A stretch of DNA of 64,000 nt from Lojkania enalia (taxonomy: Eukaryota; Ascomycota; Dothideomycetes; Pleosporales). Made by a program: the position numbers and the translations under genes. Under the pieces are notes generated by a model. The model was not told where the DNA came from. It saw nothing but the letters and a program-made list of their open reading frames with translations, and did no database searches. The stretch's first letter is position 1. Every line of letters begins with the position of its first letter. Below are positions 1 to 12,480 of the stretch, piece by piece. The stretch spans positions 50,482 to 114,481 of the forward strand of contig ML986609.1 in assembly GCA_010094045.1 (NCBI GenBank), written 5' to 3'.

Positions 1-1000
1 TCTATAGATCTACCCGCGTCGGTAGTTTTTACTAAAAAACGTACCCTTTAGTAGTATACTTATCTTTCCTCGTTTTTAAACTAGTATAATTTATTGTTAA
101 TTCTCTTCGCTAGTTGAAAATATAATACTAGATCCTGCGGTTACTCTATATATATTATTACTCTTCTTATTTCTATTTTTAATCCTCTATAGAACTTTAC
201 TATTATACTATAGTTGTTTTAGGCAACTTTATTTAAGAGCTGTTAAAAGCTTAATATATACGAGGTAATAAATCCTAGTTAAACTAGGTTGTAAAGTCTA
301 TCTTCTACTACTTATACTTCGTCGATATCTCTAAACGCTAGTTCAAGTTTCTATTAGAAGTATACTAGACTTATAAATATTACCTTAGTTTCGCTCTTCT
401 AGTATTCTTCTATATAGTTCTTAAAATCTATTAGAAAGAACTAGAACCAGTCGAGTAGTTTACCTGTTAAGTATACTCCTATAAATAGTACTTTCTCGTT
501 CTTATATTAGATAATATTAAGGTTAGCGTTAATATAGATTCTTACTACTACTAGGAATTCTTTAAGCTTAGACCTAGTTCTATTAAATTTGTTAAGTAGT
601 ACTAGTTTAATTTATTATTAATAATATATTATTAGTAATACTTTTTTAACTTATTTAAGTTTTTAGATAATTTCTATAAGTTCTATCCCTTATTTACTAT
701 TAACTATTCCTTATATTTCTTTAAGACTTTCGAGAAGGCTATTCTAAGTCTTCTTTAGGCTTCTTATCTATTTATCTACTAGAACTAACTATTCCTATTA
801 TTATACTAGTTTGTTCTATATTCTTATAAATATAGTTATTATACCTACCTCTGAAGAGGTAGCTTTACTAGCTAATCCTAATATTCTGCTTGCGTAAGTT
901 TCCTATATTACTTGCCGAAGGTATCTCTTTCCTTATAACTAGGGTAGTCTAACTAGTCTTACTTCTTCTAGCTTTACGAGGGTAGTTAAAGTATAATAGC
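1..1000 (-). pseudogene. Ty3/gypsy gag relic, element D, cut by left window edge
   Basis: Read on the minus strand with TAA/TAG taken as mutated Gln/Trp/Arg codons, about 1-610 gives a retrotransposon gag (capsid) domain. The visible stretches LKEFLVVVRIYINANL and TGKLLDWFQFFLIDFKNYI, near 545 to 400, fit the classic capsid core with its W-F pair. They are followed by FRDIDEVQ and FYRGLKIEIRR further left. The 610-1000 part reads as a charged, probably helical N-terminal region. The C-terminal end, any zinc knuckle and pol lie outside the window. The frame is full of TAA/TAG and is certainly dead. Identification as gypsy gag is firm; assignment to family A, B or C is not possible, since the sequence differs from all three. 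Confidence 0.75.
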
Positions 1001-1360
1001 TTCTAATTAGCTAGATGCAGGGTAGGAATAATAACTAAGAGTAATCACGTGCTTATAAAGTAGATTATTCTTATAGGCTTATAATAGAAATATATAAGTA
1101 GAGTATATAAAGGATATTTAAGTTAACTATAAAGAGCTATAAAGATTAGAGTTATAAGGTTGTTAAATATAATTTAGTTCCCTTATTATTTTCTTGCTCA
1201 GTTACTTAGTTAACTAAACTACTAAGTATACTTAACTACTTAGTTAGCTAAACTACTAAGCGCGTTATATACCTTATACTAGCCTTATTCTTCTAGCTAT
1301 ATAGAGTCCTAAATCTTAATTAGGTCTAGTATAGAAGTTCCTATAAGAATATCTATAACA
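1001..1360. other. non-coding RIP-mutated stretch, possible LTR or leader of element D
   Basis: No protein relic was recognised. It lies upstream of the element D gag in gag's orientation, so it could contain that element's 5' LTR, but no second copy exists in the window to define LTR borders. It holds a 22-bp direct repeat pair at 1205-1226 and 1239-1260, differing at one A/G position. Confidence 0.4.
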
Positions 1361-1630
1361 ATATTCTAGTAGAACTATATTCTTCCAGCCTTATTATAGC
1401 TCTATACTAGTACGGGTGCGATAATATAGTATTATAAGTAGAATAAATAGACTCTACTAAATAGTTTTTATATACAAAGTATTAGGGTTAGAGTACTAGT
1501 TGTAAATAAATTAGGGGGGTAATAGTTAGACAAATTACCCCCTTTTAACAACCTATTTTAGGTATAGTACTATAGTACTATACCTAATCTGTTACGAATC
1601 GGGCCTAATTTATTACCTTATATTAGATAG
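1361..1630 (-). mobile_element. 5'-terminal fragment of the YR-RecQ element
   Basis: About 270 bp nearly identical to the first part of the YR-RecQ copies at 4027 (minus) and 22261 (plus). In element orientation it begins with CTATCTAATATAAGGTAAT at position 1630 and is cut off at about 1361, where element D sequence takes over. A perfect 24-bp palindrome lies at 1561-1584. It abuts the 3' truncation of the next copy (1631-4027), giving a head-to-tail arrangement. I first read the 270-bp pair as LTRs, but the third copy has no such sequence at the matching 3' position, so it is the 5' leader region. Confidence 0.75.
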
Positions 1631-4027
1631 GATTGTAATTTATAATAGTAGACTACTATTATAATCTACTTATCTACTATAAAGATATTATAGTCTTATA
1701 GTACTCTATTATAATACTATATTATTATAATCTCTAACTCTTACCTAAACTACCCTAAAGTTATATATATACTAACTATTAGTAGTTCTAAAAAGTAATT
1801 TACCTACTATAAGTACTACTTTACCTACTACTTATTCTATAAACCGTCTCTTAACTAGAGCTGCTAACTAGCTTCTATCTACCTAGCCTAAGTAAATATC
1901 TACTTAAGCTTATTATTAAGCCGATTATTATAATAATAGATAAAAGATATATTCTACTATATAAATATAATATTGTTAATAAACTATTTCAGCTGGATAG
2001 TAAACTAGTCTTTAGCTCTAGCCGTCTAATATAGCTCCTACTAGAGTATTTTCTCTACCTTAGCTACTATATCCTATACTATCTTATAGAACTAGCTAAT
2101 ATAGATTAGCCGGCTATTAAGATAGAACGTTTTCTTATCCTTTAACTAGTAAGCGTTATCTAAATTACTAGCTGTTAGTATAATAAACTTTCTATACGCT
2201 AATAAGCTAATTATTTTACTTATTAGACTAAACGATCTATTAACTAGAAACTTCTACTATATAAGTAGAAAATACTTCTAGTCCTCGTCTGTCTACTTAT
2301 TATACTCTACTACTAGAAGTAGCTTCTTTATATCTAGTACGCGTATATAGTATACTATACTAGCTAGTATATATAAGTAGTTTTTTACTATACGTAAGCG
2401 GTCTATTTTAGTATTAATCTCTAGTATAGTAAGAAAATAGATAAGCCTACTATTAAATAGCTAATTACCTATCGATTAAAAAATAAATAATATAAGTATA
2501 TCTAGTAGTACCCTAAGCTAAGTATTCTTACTATCCCTATTTAATATAACCTATAGTACTATTACTAGTTTCTTCTACTTATTTTACTAATAGAATAGCT
2601 TATATGCGTCTTCTATCTAATTTACCTCTTTCTTCCTATAGTATCTATAATAGGGGCTACTATTACTATTATTATTACTATTAGTACTATTTCTAGTTCT
2701 ACTAGACCTAGAACTCGCGCTATTATCTAATACTATACTATTATTATTACTATTATTACTATTATTACTATAGTTAAACTATATAACCTAAACTTCTTTA
2801 TTAGTAATAATATAGAAAAAGTAGTAGACGAACTTAATAATATAGCTAGTATATACCGTCTAACTCTTAGAGTTCTATAGTTAAGTAAGTAGACGCCTAT
2901 CTACTTTATATTACTAAGCGCTTTTAAACTACTGTTTTATCTCTTATATAAATAATAATAACCCTTTAATACTCTATTTAACTAATAGTTTAACTAGCTT
3001 CGCCGCCTGCTAAAGTTTTATCTTATCTTAGTTAGGTAGCTAGATTTAATATGCGAGATATACTCGATTCCGCTTTACTAGATACTCTAGCTACTCTATC
3101 CGCTTAAACTACCCAGTTTTATTGGTCTTTACTACCTCTATATCTATAACCTATATCTTCTCTTCTTCTCTCTATTTTGTAAGTTTAAACCTAGCTAACT
3201 AATTATATATAATATCGGCCTTTATATAAAAAACAGCTAGTTTATAGTTATAGCTGCCTATATTAACAATAAAATATTATTATAGCCTGCTAGTCTAAAA
3301 GAATATTTATACCTTAACCTTCTAATAGAGCCTATTTTTATCGCCTATCTATATCTATTTATACTTCTTCTTTAGATATATATATAGTATATTAATATTA
3401 GTAGTAATATAGTATCTAGATTATTTACACTAGAATCTATTTAGCAGCTTTTCTAATTCTAGTATTAGTTGCTTAAATAGTACAAGTAGCTAGACGTTCT
3501 TTACTAGTTTAATTAGCTACTAACGAGTATATTTAATAATTACCCTCCTCTATTCTATTATTATACTATAATAGTACTATAGATATATATTAATATTTAA
3601 TATAGTAGTTATATATTCCTTATATATTAGAATATAGTACTCGGGTAGATAGTAGAGATAGTTTTTAATATCCTCTAATAATAGTACTATTCTACTTACT
3701 TATATATAGGTCTTCTTACTATAGATATAGTATTATACCCTCGGTTTAAGTATCTGTATATTTTAGTAGAACTATATTCTTCTAGCCTTATTATAGTTCT
3801 ATACTAGTACGGGTGTAATAATATAGTATTATAAGTAGAATAAATAGACTCTACTAAATAGTTTTTATATATAAAGTATTACGGTTAGAGTACTAGTTAT
3901 AAATAAATTAGGGGGGTAATAGTTAGACGAATCGCCCCCTTTTAACAACCTATTTCGGGTATAGTACTATAGTACTATATCTAATCTATTATAAATCGGG
4001 CCTAATTCATTACCTTATATTAGATAG
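1631..4027 (-). pseudogene. YR-RecQ element copy 1, N-terminal part only
   Basis: Minus-strand copy collinear with 22261-24645. It starts at 4027 with the shared terminus, and its own leader copy occupies about 4027-3760. It carries the Asn/Ser-rich trinucleotide run (about 2640-2780 here) and ends at 1631, just after the recombinase-like arginine box. The helicase half is absent. At 4027 it interrupts a pogo transposase inside a codon run reading VIKGWF, so it inserted into, or recombined with, that relic. Riddled with TAA/TAG. The family is that of large fungal proteins with a C-terminal RecQ helicase, often reported near telomeres; see the longer copy for motifs. Confidence 0.7.
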
Positions 4028-5340
4028 GTAATTAAAGGCTGGTTTAAGCTTATATAGTATATTAAGGAGAAGTATAGTATTATAGATAAGAATATATATA
4101 ACTTCGACGAATCTAGCTTTTAAATAAGCGTTATCTTATTATAACTAGTTATTATAGATATAGAGAGATATAATTAACTAAAGGTAATTTAATTAGATAA
4201 TTATAAATGGATTTTAGTAATTTAGGGGATTAATACTACTAGTTAAGCGCTCCTACCCTTTATTATTATTACTAGCTACTACTATCTCTCTACCTAATAT
4301 AAAAGCGATAATATACCTAAGAACTGGGCTATTATAGTTAGTAAGAACGGCTGGACAATAAATAAACTTAGTATTAAGTAGTTAAAGTACTTTTATAGGT
4401 ATATAAAGGATCGTATAGTAGATACGCGTTAATTACTAATCTTTAATAGCTATAACAGCTATAACTTACTTAATTTCTAGAAACTCTATAAGGAATAGAG
4501 TATTATTCTACTCTATATACTAGCTTATTTATTATACCTATTATAGCTACTAGATATAGGCTACTTTTTACTATTAAAGCGTATATATAAAAATCAGATC
4601 TTAGTCTTAGTATGTAATTATATTAACTATATTATAAAACTTAAGTTCTTTCCAACTTTTAAAGCTGCTTTTAGTATATTAATTATAAAGGATAATATCT
4701 ATATAAGCTTTTAAGGAGCTGGTCTAATCTTATTTAATTTAGAAGCAGTACTTTTAAAGCTTAATATAAAGCTTCGTATACTAATACTACTAGTATAAGA
4801 TAATACCCTATAAGAAGTAAAAATACTAAGTAATACGCGCGAGCTAGAAGCTTAATTAAAATTAATTTATAATCGGATTTAAAGGGATATAAGTTTTTTA
4901 CTAGCTTCTATTATTAAGAAGCTAAATCAGCTTAAGAAAGACTCTATAAAAGCGATATATTAGATTAGGTTAATATATAATAAAATTATCAGCCTTTAAG
5001 AAGCGAATAAAGTAGTAATAAAATAGAAACAGTAGAAAAAAAGGTAGATTTAAGTATAAGGGACCCTAATAAAAGTATAAGAAGAGATAATTATTGCTAA
5101 AAAGGATGATAAGGAGGAAACTTGGGCTATAATACGCTAATTTAGAGTGCGATTAGGTACGAGCGGATAGTATAAAACGTGCTGTAGCCGCTGCAGTAAG
5201 ACTAGATATAATTCTTATATATACTAGAAGGATATAAAAGTTTCTATAAAATAATCGCATAAGTTGTAAATTGTTATTATATTACTTAGTTGTTAAGCTA
5301 TACGTATATAAAGGTTAAAAAAGTTAATAGAGTAGACTAC
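4028..5340 (+). pseudogene. pogo/Fot1-type DDE transposase relic 1, N-terminus missing
   Basis: A DNA transposase of the Tc1/mariner superfamily, pogo group (DDE_1 domain). The frame begins abruptly at 4028 in VIKGWFKL and continues with YIKEKYGIIDENIYNFDESS at about 4060-4125, containing the first catalytic Asp intact. The second catalytic region, normally LDGHESH, reads LIFNSYNSY at about 4435-4460, so its Asp codon is mutated. The N-terminal psq/CENP-B DNA-binding half is missing; the neighbouring YR-RecQ copy replaces it. A possible 3' terminal repeat holds two copies of CTTGCTTATA at about 5340 and 5357, but no 5' partner is present. Closely related to the complete copy at 24742-26611. 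Confidence 0.75.
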
Positions 5341-5382
5341 TTGCTTATATAGGCCGCTTGCTTATAAGGTACATTAATCTTT

Positions 5383-5985
5383 CTTTTTTTCTATTCTAAA
5401 TATTTTCTCTAACTCTATTCTAATTTTAACTCTACTTATCTACCTTTACTACTCCTTTTTTTATTTTAAATATCTTTTCTAATTCTATTCTAATTTTAAT
5501 TCTATTTAACTACTTTTAACTATTTTTTTTTCTACTTTAAATAGCTTTTCTAACTCTATTCTAACTTTAACTCTATTTATCTACCTCTACTACTTCTTTT
5601 TTCTATTTTAAACAGCTTTTCTAATTTTACTTCTATTTCTACTTCTATTAAATTACTTTTAACTATCCTTTTTTCTCTTTAAATAATATCTCTAATTCTA
5701 TTCTACTTTTAACTCTATTTAACTACTTCTAATTCTTTTTTTTTTCTACTCTAAATTCTTTTTCTAATTTTACTTTTATATTTAACTCTACCTAACTACT
5801 TCTTATACTTCTTTTTTCTACTTTAAAATTCTTTTCTTATCTTACTTCTATTTTTAATTCTATTTAACTATTTCTAGTACTTCTATTTTTTACTTTAAAT
5901 TACTTCTCTAATTTTATTTCTATTCTTAACTCTATATAACTACTTTTACCTATTTTTTTCTATTTTAAATAACTTTTCTTATCTT
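5383..5985. repeat. degenerate minisatellite, about 8 copies of a 70-73 bp unit, top strand nearly G-free
   Basis: Successive units share a T-rich start, then TTTTCTAA, TCTATTCTAA and TTAACTCTATTTAACTAC in order. Unit length varies slightly through T-run length. The top strand has long stretches without a single G; the first 150 bp or so have none. Read on the minus strand, units give repeated Lys/Glu/Gln/Val-rich peptides of about 24 residues, so this may be the RIP-degraded repeat region of a coiled-coil protein gene. That coding reading is an inference. Confidence 0.75.
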
Positions 5986-7489
5986 TTTTATACTATTACT
6001 ATAAATTATTCTATTTTTTACTTATAAAATTCTATTAAATTATTATATTTATTATTATTTAAATAACTATATCAATTTTTATCTAAATATATTATTTATA
6101 TTACTTTAACTATTTTTATATTTCTCTTCTATTTTTTCTATATTCTCTTTTTTTTATAATATTATCTTCTTTTTTATTATAATAGATATTTATATTTCTA
6201 CTAAAAATTTTCTCTATTTTATATTTCTCTTTTTTTTACTACTCTTCTATTAATTTATACTACGTTAAATTTCTATCTATTTTAATATAACTATTTTTTT
6301 TTACTTTAATTTTTTTAAGATTTTTAAATTATACTACTACTTTTTATCTTATTTAATTTAATTTACAAATAAATATCCTAATTTAATCTTCTTTTTATAT
6401 TATTATTAACTATATTACTTTCTTTTTATTAACTTTCTTTTTCTAGAATATATTTTCTTTTATTTATCTTAACTTATTAATCTTTTTTAGAGTAATATCT
6501 AAAAATATTAATAAATTCTTTCTTTTAATTATAAAAGAAATACTTTATTTATTTTTTAACTTCTTTTTTTTAAAAATCTACTATATTACTACTTTATTTT
6601 TAATTTCTACCTACTTTCTATTTATTCTATATACTTTACTATCTCTATTCTTATTATTCTATTTTATATTCTACTGTATAAATAGTATAATTTAAATACT
6701 AACTATTATTATATTACTAAAATACTCCCTCTAAACCTATTAAAAATACCTCTTCTCTAACTACTCTATATATACCTTTTAATCCCTACTAAGTTCTCCT
6801 AAATAGCTATACTATCAGATTATCTAAGCTTTCTTCTTAACCTCTACTACTACCTAAGTTAGTAGTACTATTATATTTAGCTACTAATATTAATTACTTA
6901 TATCTAACCTAATTATATAATACTTTTAACTAACCTAGTATTATTAGTAGTTATAATTCTCTCTCCTATTATATATTCTTATCCGAAATCTATCTAGCTT
7001 AACTCTATTTATTTTAGATTATACTGTATACTATATTATTTTATATCTCTACTATTTCTCTATTTTTACTTCTTCTATTATCTAGTATACCGCGTATCCT
7101 TTATATAGCTCTTCTAGCACCTCCTAAACCTACTACTATACTAAGCTTACCTTATACTATCTATTCTACTACTTACTAACGCTCTTTCTATATTAGTTAT
7201 ATTTAGCTAACTTAATATTATTATAGTTTACCTACTTTCTATTAAAATAGTTACTTATTAGACCTTGCTAATACCTACTATATATAATAAACCTCTCTAT
7301 TACTTATACGTCTAGCTTCTCCCCCTTTTATTCTATCCTTTACTCTACCTCGCCCTCTTCTATAAGAATTACCGAATCTACTTACTTACCTATCTATTTA
7401 CTATACCTACTCTTTTAAGCGAAGTTAATTATACTTTATAGTATCTCTATATATAGTATAAATATAATTCTTAGAAAATCTACTCTTAT
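5986..7489. other. extremely AT-rich stretch, no gene recognised
   Basis: The pyrimidine bias of the minisatellite continues to about 6720 and then fades. Minus-strand reading gives a Lys-rich then Arg/Gln-rich relic without recognisable motifs; it could be a gag or transposon ORF1 remnant upstream of the repeat protein. All stops are TAA/TAG, which is uninformative in RIP-mutated DNA. I see no RNA gene or terminal repeat here. The stretch ends at the 5' LTR of gypsy element B. Confidence 0.4.
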
Positions 7490-7770
7490 ACTTATAATAA
7501 TACAAAGAAATCGTTCTATAAAAAGTTTTATATATAACCTTATCCTAAAGCTTTTCGTTTATCTTATTCTACCTCTAACTCTACTCCTTTTCCCTTCTAT
7601 ATATAGTTATATACTCTCTTATAAGTAGTTTAGTAATTCTTCTATATCTTTTTATATAAGGTTTATAGGTATTAATAGAATTTCTAGATCCCTAAACTTC
7701 TATATACTTCTATATACCTTTAAGTAGATTTATACTATATTTAGACCTATTATCTTACTTATACTATTAT
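7490..7770 (+). repeat. 5' LTR of element B (plus copy)
   Basis: About 281 bp matching 18261-18541 and the reverse complement of 28027-28308. Shared landmarks are AAAGAAATCGTTCTATAAA near the start and TCTATATATAGTTATATACTC-like sequence in the middle. Start and end are fixed to within a few bases by the three-way comparison. RIP has turned the usual TG...CA ends into TA-type ends. Confidence 0.8.
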
Positions 7771-10700
7771 ATTATATAGAAGAACTTAATACTACTAATA
7801 ATAGTCTCTTTAATAATATTGTATCGATTATTTATTTAACTATATTTATATTTAAAATATACCTAATTTAGTTTAGATTATAATATTTATATACTATTAT
7901 ATTAAATTATTTAATTATCTAGATAGAATTTTAGAAATCCTCTATTAATTAAAGTCTTTAAGTTTAGAACTTTCTATTCTTTATAATTAAAATTGCCTTT
8001 AGAAAAGCTGTATAGAGTATATTTAAGGAGAAACTTAGAGACTACTAATAATCTATTAGAATTAGAAGTAACTACTAATATCTAACTATAATTTACCTTC
8101 TAATTTCTATACTAGAATCGATATATATATAAGTTATAGTAAGAGTAAACTTCTATCTACGTATGTAAAACAACTATTACCTCCTATAAAGGGCCCTATA
8201 ATAGGCGGACCCCTCTCTATAAGGCTTATAATAAAGAACCTATCTAATTTAGAGGGAAATTAAAGTAAACTAACCCTTAAAAAATAAATTATAATTTTAT
8301 AAGAGGAGATTGTATATTTAATATAATAGAGAACTATTAGTCTTAATTAACCTTTATAAACTACTAAATTAGAACTAATAATATATTAGAAAACTTTAAT
8401 AACTCCCCTAGTAAGAAACCTCTTAGCTACTTTTAAGCCCCTTTAAGCTTACCTTACTAAATATATACTTAAAATTAAAAGTTTTATAGATAGTAGTAAA
8501 TCTATATTTAAATAATAGTAAGCCTTAATTCTAGACCAACTTAAGATTAATATAGATTACTATCTAATAGTATATATATATAGTATTAGTATAGAGATAT
8601 ACCTCTAGTACTATAAAAGGGTATTTAGAGCTAAAATACCTAGCTAAATTAGACTAGTATTAGTTTAAAAATACTAAAGAAATAATTTTACTTCTATAAT
8701 TATATTTTATTATAAGTAATAAAAAGATAGAAGTATAATAGGCGTTTTAAGTCTTAAGAATAAATAAGAGAGAAGTATTCCCAACTTTTAAAGCTTACTT
8801 TATTAGTACAGCTATTAGAGGATGTATATTCTAATTTAAATAGTTCTTCTATCTATAGAATAAGATTCTCTCTAGTTTAAAAATACTAAACCTTAGCTTT
8901 AAGTTTATATAGAAAGATTCTTTTAATACTATAGTCGCCTACTTAATAGCCTATAATATAGAAAGAAGGAGTATTTCTAGCCTTCTAGAATAAACTATTA
9001 GCCTATAGATTGTAGCTAAAATAAATTCGGATTAGTACTAGAAGGTTTCTAAAAGTATATCTAAAGTAACCTATAATCTAATACTACTCTAATTTACCCT
9101 AGTATTAATATCTTATTCTACTATAATTACTTTCTAATAATTTAGTAAAACTCTTATATCTAAATAGTATACAACCCTAGATAATTATTATAACTATAGT
9201 AAACTAGAATACTTTATAAATAAATATATAGTTTTTAAAGTATAAGAGATAGAGGTTAAATAAGAAAAGATTAAAGAAGAAAAGTTTTTAGATATAAACG
9301 AGTACTACCTAGATAGTTTTTAGATAGGAAATAGAGACGTTTAAGAAAACTTTCTATTCTAAATTTAAGTAAATATAACTTATTAAATATCGATTTATCG
9401 TATTTATTTAGAGGAAAGTACTTCTAAATCTCTACTATTTTATATTTAAAAGGTGTTAGTATATAATTAAACGCCCTTATTAATACTAGTACTTAAAGTT
9501 TTCTATTTCTTAATTCTATAGTAGCTAGATTACTCTTCTAAGCTCTATATATATTAATATAGTACTTACCCTTTAAAATTCCTATTAAAGGTTTTTAGGA
9601 CTAAATCTAAACCCTAATTAATTAGTATATCTACTTATATCTACAAATTAATAGAAGAACTATTTAAAACTATCTATTTATTATTATAGATCTAAGTATT
9701 TAGAATTATATTATTAGTATTAAATAGTTATATTATTTTTAACTTCAACTAGATATAGATAAGAATTAGATTATATAGCCCTCTAAGTATTCTACTACTT
9801 ATAATCCTTTACCTCTTCTTCTTATATAATTAACTTAGCTAGTATATAATAAGAAGGTAAAGCTAGATATCTAGTAATATAATGCTTTATAGGAAAAAGA
9901 CTAGTATTAGTAGTTTTATAGTCCGACTATCTATTATATTAAAAGTCTACTAAGACTACTAAAACTATATTAGTCTCTTATAGTTTATAGTTTAAATAAG
10001 CTTAGAGCTCTTATACACTCGTATATAATAAAGTCCGAATCTAATCTAAAGAAAGTTTATTCTCCTATTATCGCTCTTATCTTAGCTAATACTTTCTACT
10101 TTAATATAAAGAGGAAAGAGAACGAGTTTTTCTCTACATCTCTATACGAAATTAAGCGGCTAATCAAAGATAAGTAAGCTCTAGAGCTAGAAGATAAGGC
10201 TGAAAATAAAGTACTAGTAAATCTCTAATTACTATCCAAATACTATAGATATTAGGATATATTTAATAAAACTATAACTTATTAATTACTAGAATACTAC
10301 TCTTATAATTATAAGATTATTCTTATAAAACCCCTCTCTAATAGTTATAGTCTATTATATAAGTAGAATATTAAGAAGCTAGAAGTAACTAAAAAGAATA
10401 TTATAGATAATCTATAGTATAGGTATATTAAGTAGAGTTAGAGCTTTTTTATATTTCTAATCTTTTATATTTATAAACCTAATAGCAACCTATATATTTA
10501 TATAGATTATTATAAACTTAATACTCTTACCTATAAGAATATATATCTAATACTATATATAGATAAACTTCTATCTAGACCTACTAAAGTAGTATTTTTT
10601 ACTAAGTTTAATATTTGCGCGGCCTTTAATAAGATTAGAATAAACCTTAGTTTTAAAGAATATACTACCTTTTAAACTTAATATAGAATTTATAAGTATA

Positions 10701-10832
10701 AAATTCTACCTTTTAAATTATATAATAGTTTAGTAACTTACTAGTACTATATAAATAATATACTAATTAACTACCTAGATAACTTCTATATTACTTACTT
10801 AGATAATATCTTTATCTACTCTAAAGATAAGG
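7771..10832 (+). pseudogene. element B gag-protease-RT (5' half of polyprotein)
   Basis: Structural and replication polyprotein of a Ty3/gypsy retrotransposon. Gag lies at about 8500-9350 and ends in a CCHC zinc knuckle at about 9185-9225, where three cysteines and the histidine now read Tyr: YYNYSKLEYFINKY fits CX2CX4HX4C. A protease-like region reads at about 9440-9700. Reverse transcriptase starts near 10440 and shows VFFTKFNICAAFNKIRI, YKILPFKLYNSLVTYQYYIN and the catalytic YLDD box as TYLDNIFIYS near 10795-10825. The frame stops at 10832, where element A is inserted after SKDK. Numerous TAG/TAA stops; RIP-inactivated. The 7771-8450 segment has no recognised domain. Confidence 0.75.
10828..10832 (+). 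repeat. 5-bp target site duplication TAAGG, left side of nested element A
   Basis: TAAGG directly precedes the A LTR here. In the inverted nest the complement CCTTA at 31879-31883 directly follows the other A copy, and B reading resumes there as DKAIYTIYIKKV. Joining the two flanks restores an uninterrupted B reverse transcriptase frame, so this is the integration site of A. Confidence 0.75.
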
Positions 10833-11135
10833 TATTACGGTAATACCGCAATACCTCTACACCTATACTACTCTTACTATAATACTTAAACTAGCTGCTA
10901 GTAATAGCTATTAGCTGCTAGCTAGAATATAACCGACTTATCTTAACTATAATAGAGGAAGGTTTTACTAACCTAGCTAGCCTATATAGTAGTACAGATT
11001 TAGCCCCTATAAAAACCTATATAATATAGATATCTCTATTCTTTATATAATATTTTAATATTTATATATAGTATATAGTAATAGAGTTAACTACTTAAAG
11101 TATAATTAACTAACTATATATAAACGTCTGTAATA
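10833..11135 (+). repeat. 5' LTR of element A (plus copy)
   Basis: 303 bp, from TATTACGGTAATACCGC to ACGTCTGTAATA. Matches 16654-16956, the partial 22094-22260 and, in reverse, 31884-32186 and 37706-37988. Contains a short internal direct repeat around AGCTGCTAG, between whose copies the LTR at 37706-37988 has lost about 20 bp. Confidence 0.85.
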
Positions 11136-11299
11136 TTATATTATATTATCTACTATTATATATTATAGATAAGAATATACTTATTAGTATATTTAAAAAG
11201 ATCTAGGGTAAGCTGGACTTTTTATAGTAGAAGAACGAGATACTAGTAGAGGCCTTAATAACCTAAGAGAACTGCTATAAGTTAGACCTTAAAGTAATA

Positions 11300-12480
11300 T
11301 AAAGGGAATTTAATAGCTATTAAACAGCTACCCCTCTACTAGCTACTAGCATATTAATAGTAATAGAACTATTACCTACCCTTAGCCTAATTTAGCCTAC
11401 AACCCTAGCTTCTAAATAGATATTTATATTAACTTCTAATCCGCCTAAAATTATATATAACTCGTATTTCTATTTTAACTACTTATCTAACCTTTTAATA
11501 TTCTCTAGTAAATGTTTAGAGCTTTTATACTTTATTAAAAAGCTCTATTATAAACTAGAAGGAAACGCTAACTAATACCTAACCGAATATATCTACCTTT
11601 TATATATCTATTCCTATCTAGAATAAGATCTAGTAATATTAGTTAACCTATTAATAGATAAGGGTATTAACTCTATAGATAGCTTAGTCGCCTTCTTAAA
11701 ATCCACCTATAGCGACTGGAATAAGGAGACTATAGTATAGAATAAGCTAGAAACCTTAAAATAAGGCCAAAGCAGGTTCCCTACTTACTTTACTAAATTC
11801 TAACATCTGATTATAGATACTAAACTAAATAAAACTAGATAAATTATATATCTCTAATATTCTCTTTCTAATAAGCTCTACTATACTATAATAGGTATTA
11901 TAATATCTAGCACCCTAAATAACTACGCTAACCTAATTTCTCTATATAATACTAATTTATATTACCTATCTAGTAACTACTATAAATAACCGAAGTATTA
12001 TACTACTTACTAGAAGGATCTAAATATTATAGAACTTAATACTTCTAGCTACACGCTTATAAGTTCTAATAAATAAGAAAGGTACTACTATAAAGGACGC
12101 TGTTATAAGTATAATAGTAAGGGATATATTTTACTAGAATATAATACCCCTCTACTATTAATCTATTAAGGGTCTTAGAGCCCTACTATATCTAGTAGAT
12201 CCTATTCTTAATCCTTCAACTAATCCTCTAACTAATTTTTAACATACTTATTATCTTATAGATAAAGCTATTACTTTTACTCTTAAACGCAGCTAGTTTT
12301 ACCAACTAGAATATTGTTAAAAGGTCTATTCTAGAAGTAAATTACTTTCTAAAACTACGCTTATATCGAATCTCTATATATTTATAAAACTAGCTCCTAT
12401 AGAAATAGTTATAGAACTACTAGATCCTAGCTCCTTTCTTAATCTATTAAGACCTAGTCTAGTAAAATATTAATATTCTT
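11300..12480 (+). pseudogene. element A gag
   Basis: Relic of the gypsy capsid/nucleocapsid protein. The capsid core is seen at about 11460-11900, with visible runs such as EGNANQYLTEYIYLLYIYS, DSLVAFLKSTYSDWNKE and LETLKQGQSRFPTYFTKFQ, typical of fungal gag. A zinc knuckle reads RCYKYNSKGYILLEY at about 12095-12140, with one Cys kept and the remaining positions turned to Tyr. The frame continues into the protease region. Very few frame changes were needed while reading, so decay is mostly by point mutation, not by indels. Confidence 0.75.

Noticed and set aside
1361..4027. 270-bp direct repeats flanking an internal region, read first as LTRs
   Set aside because: The third copy at 22261 lacks the repeat at the matching 3' position and continues into a helicase; the repeat is the element's 5' leader.
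5986..6720. AT-rich tract as a centromere core or replication origin
   Set aside because: AT-richness is expected from RIP and pervades the window; no satellite array or other specific sign was seen.
6720..7480. minus-strand relic rich in Arg/Gln upstream of element B
   Set aside because: It reads without TGA stops, but TGA is depleted everywhere by RIP, so an open relic frame alone is no evidence; no motif supports a gene.
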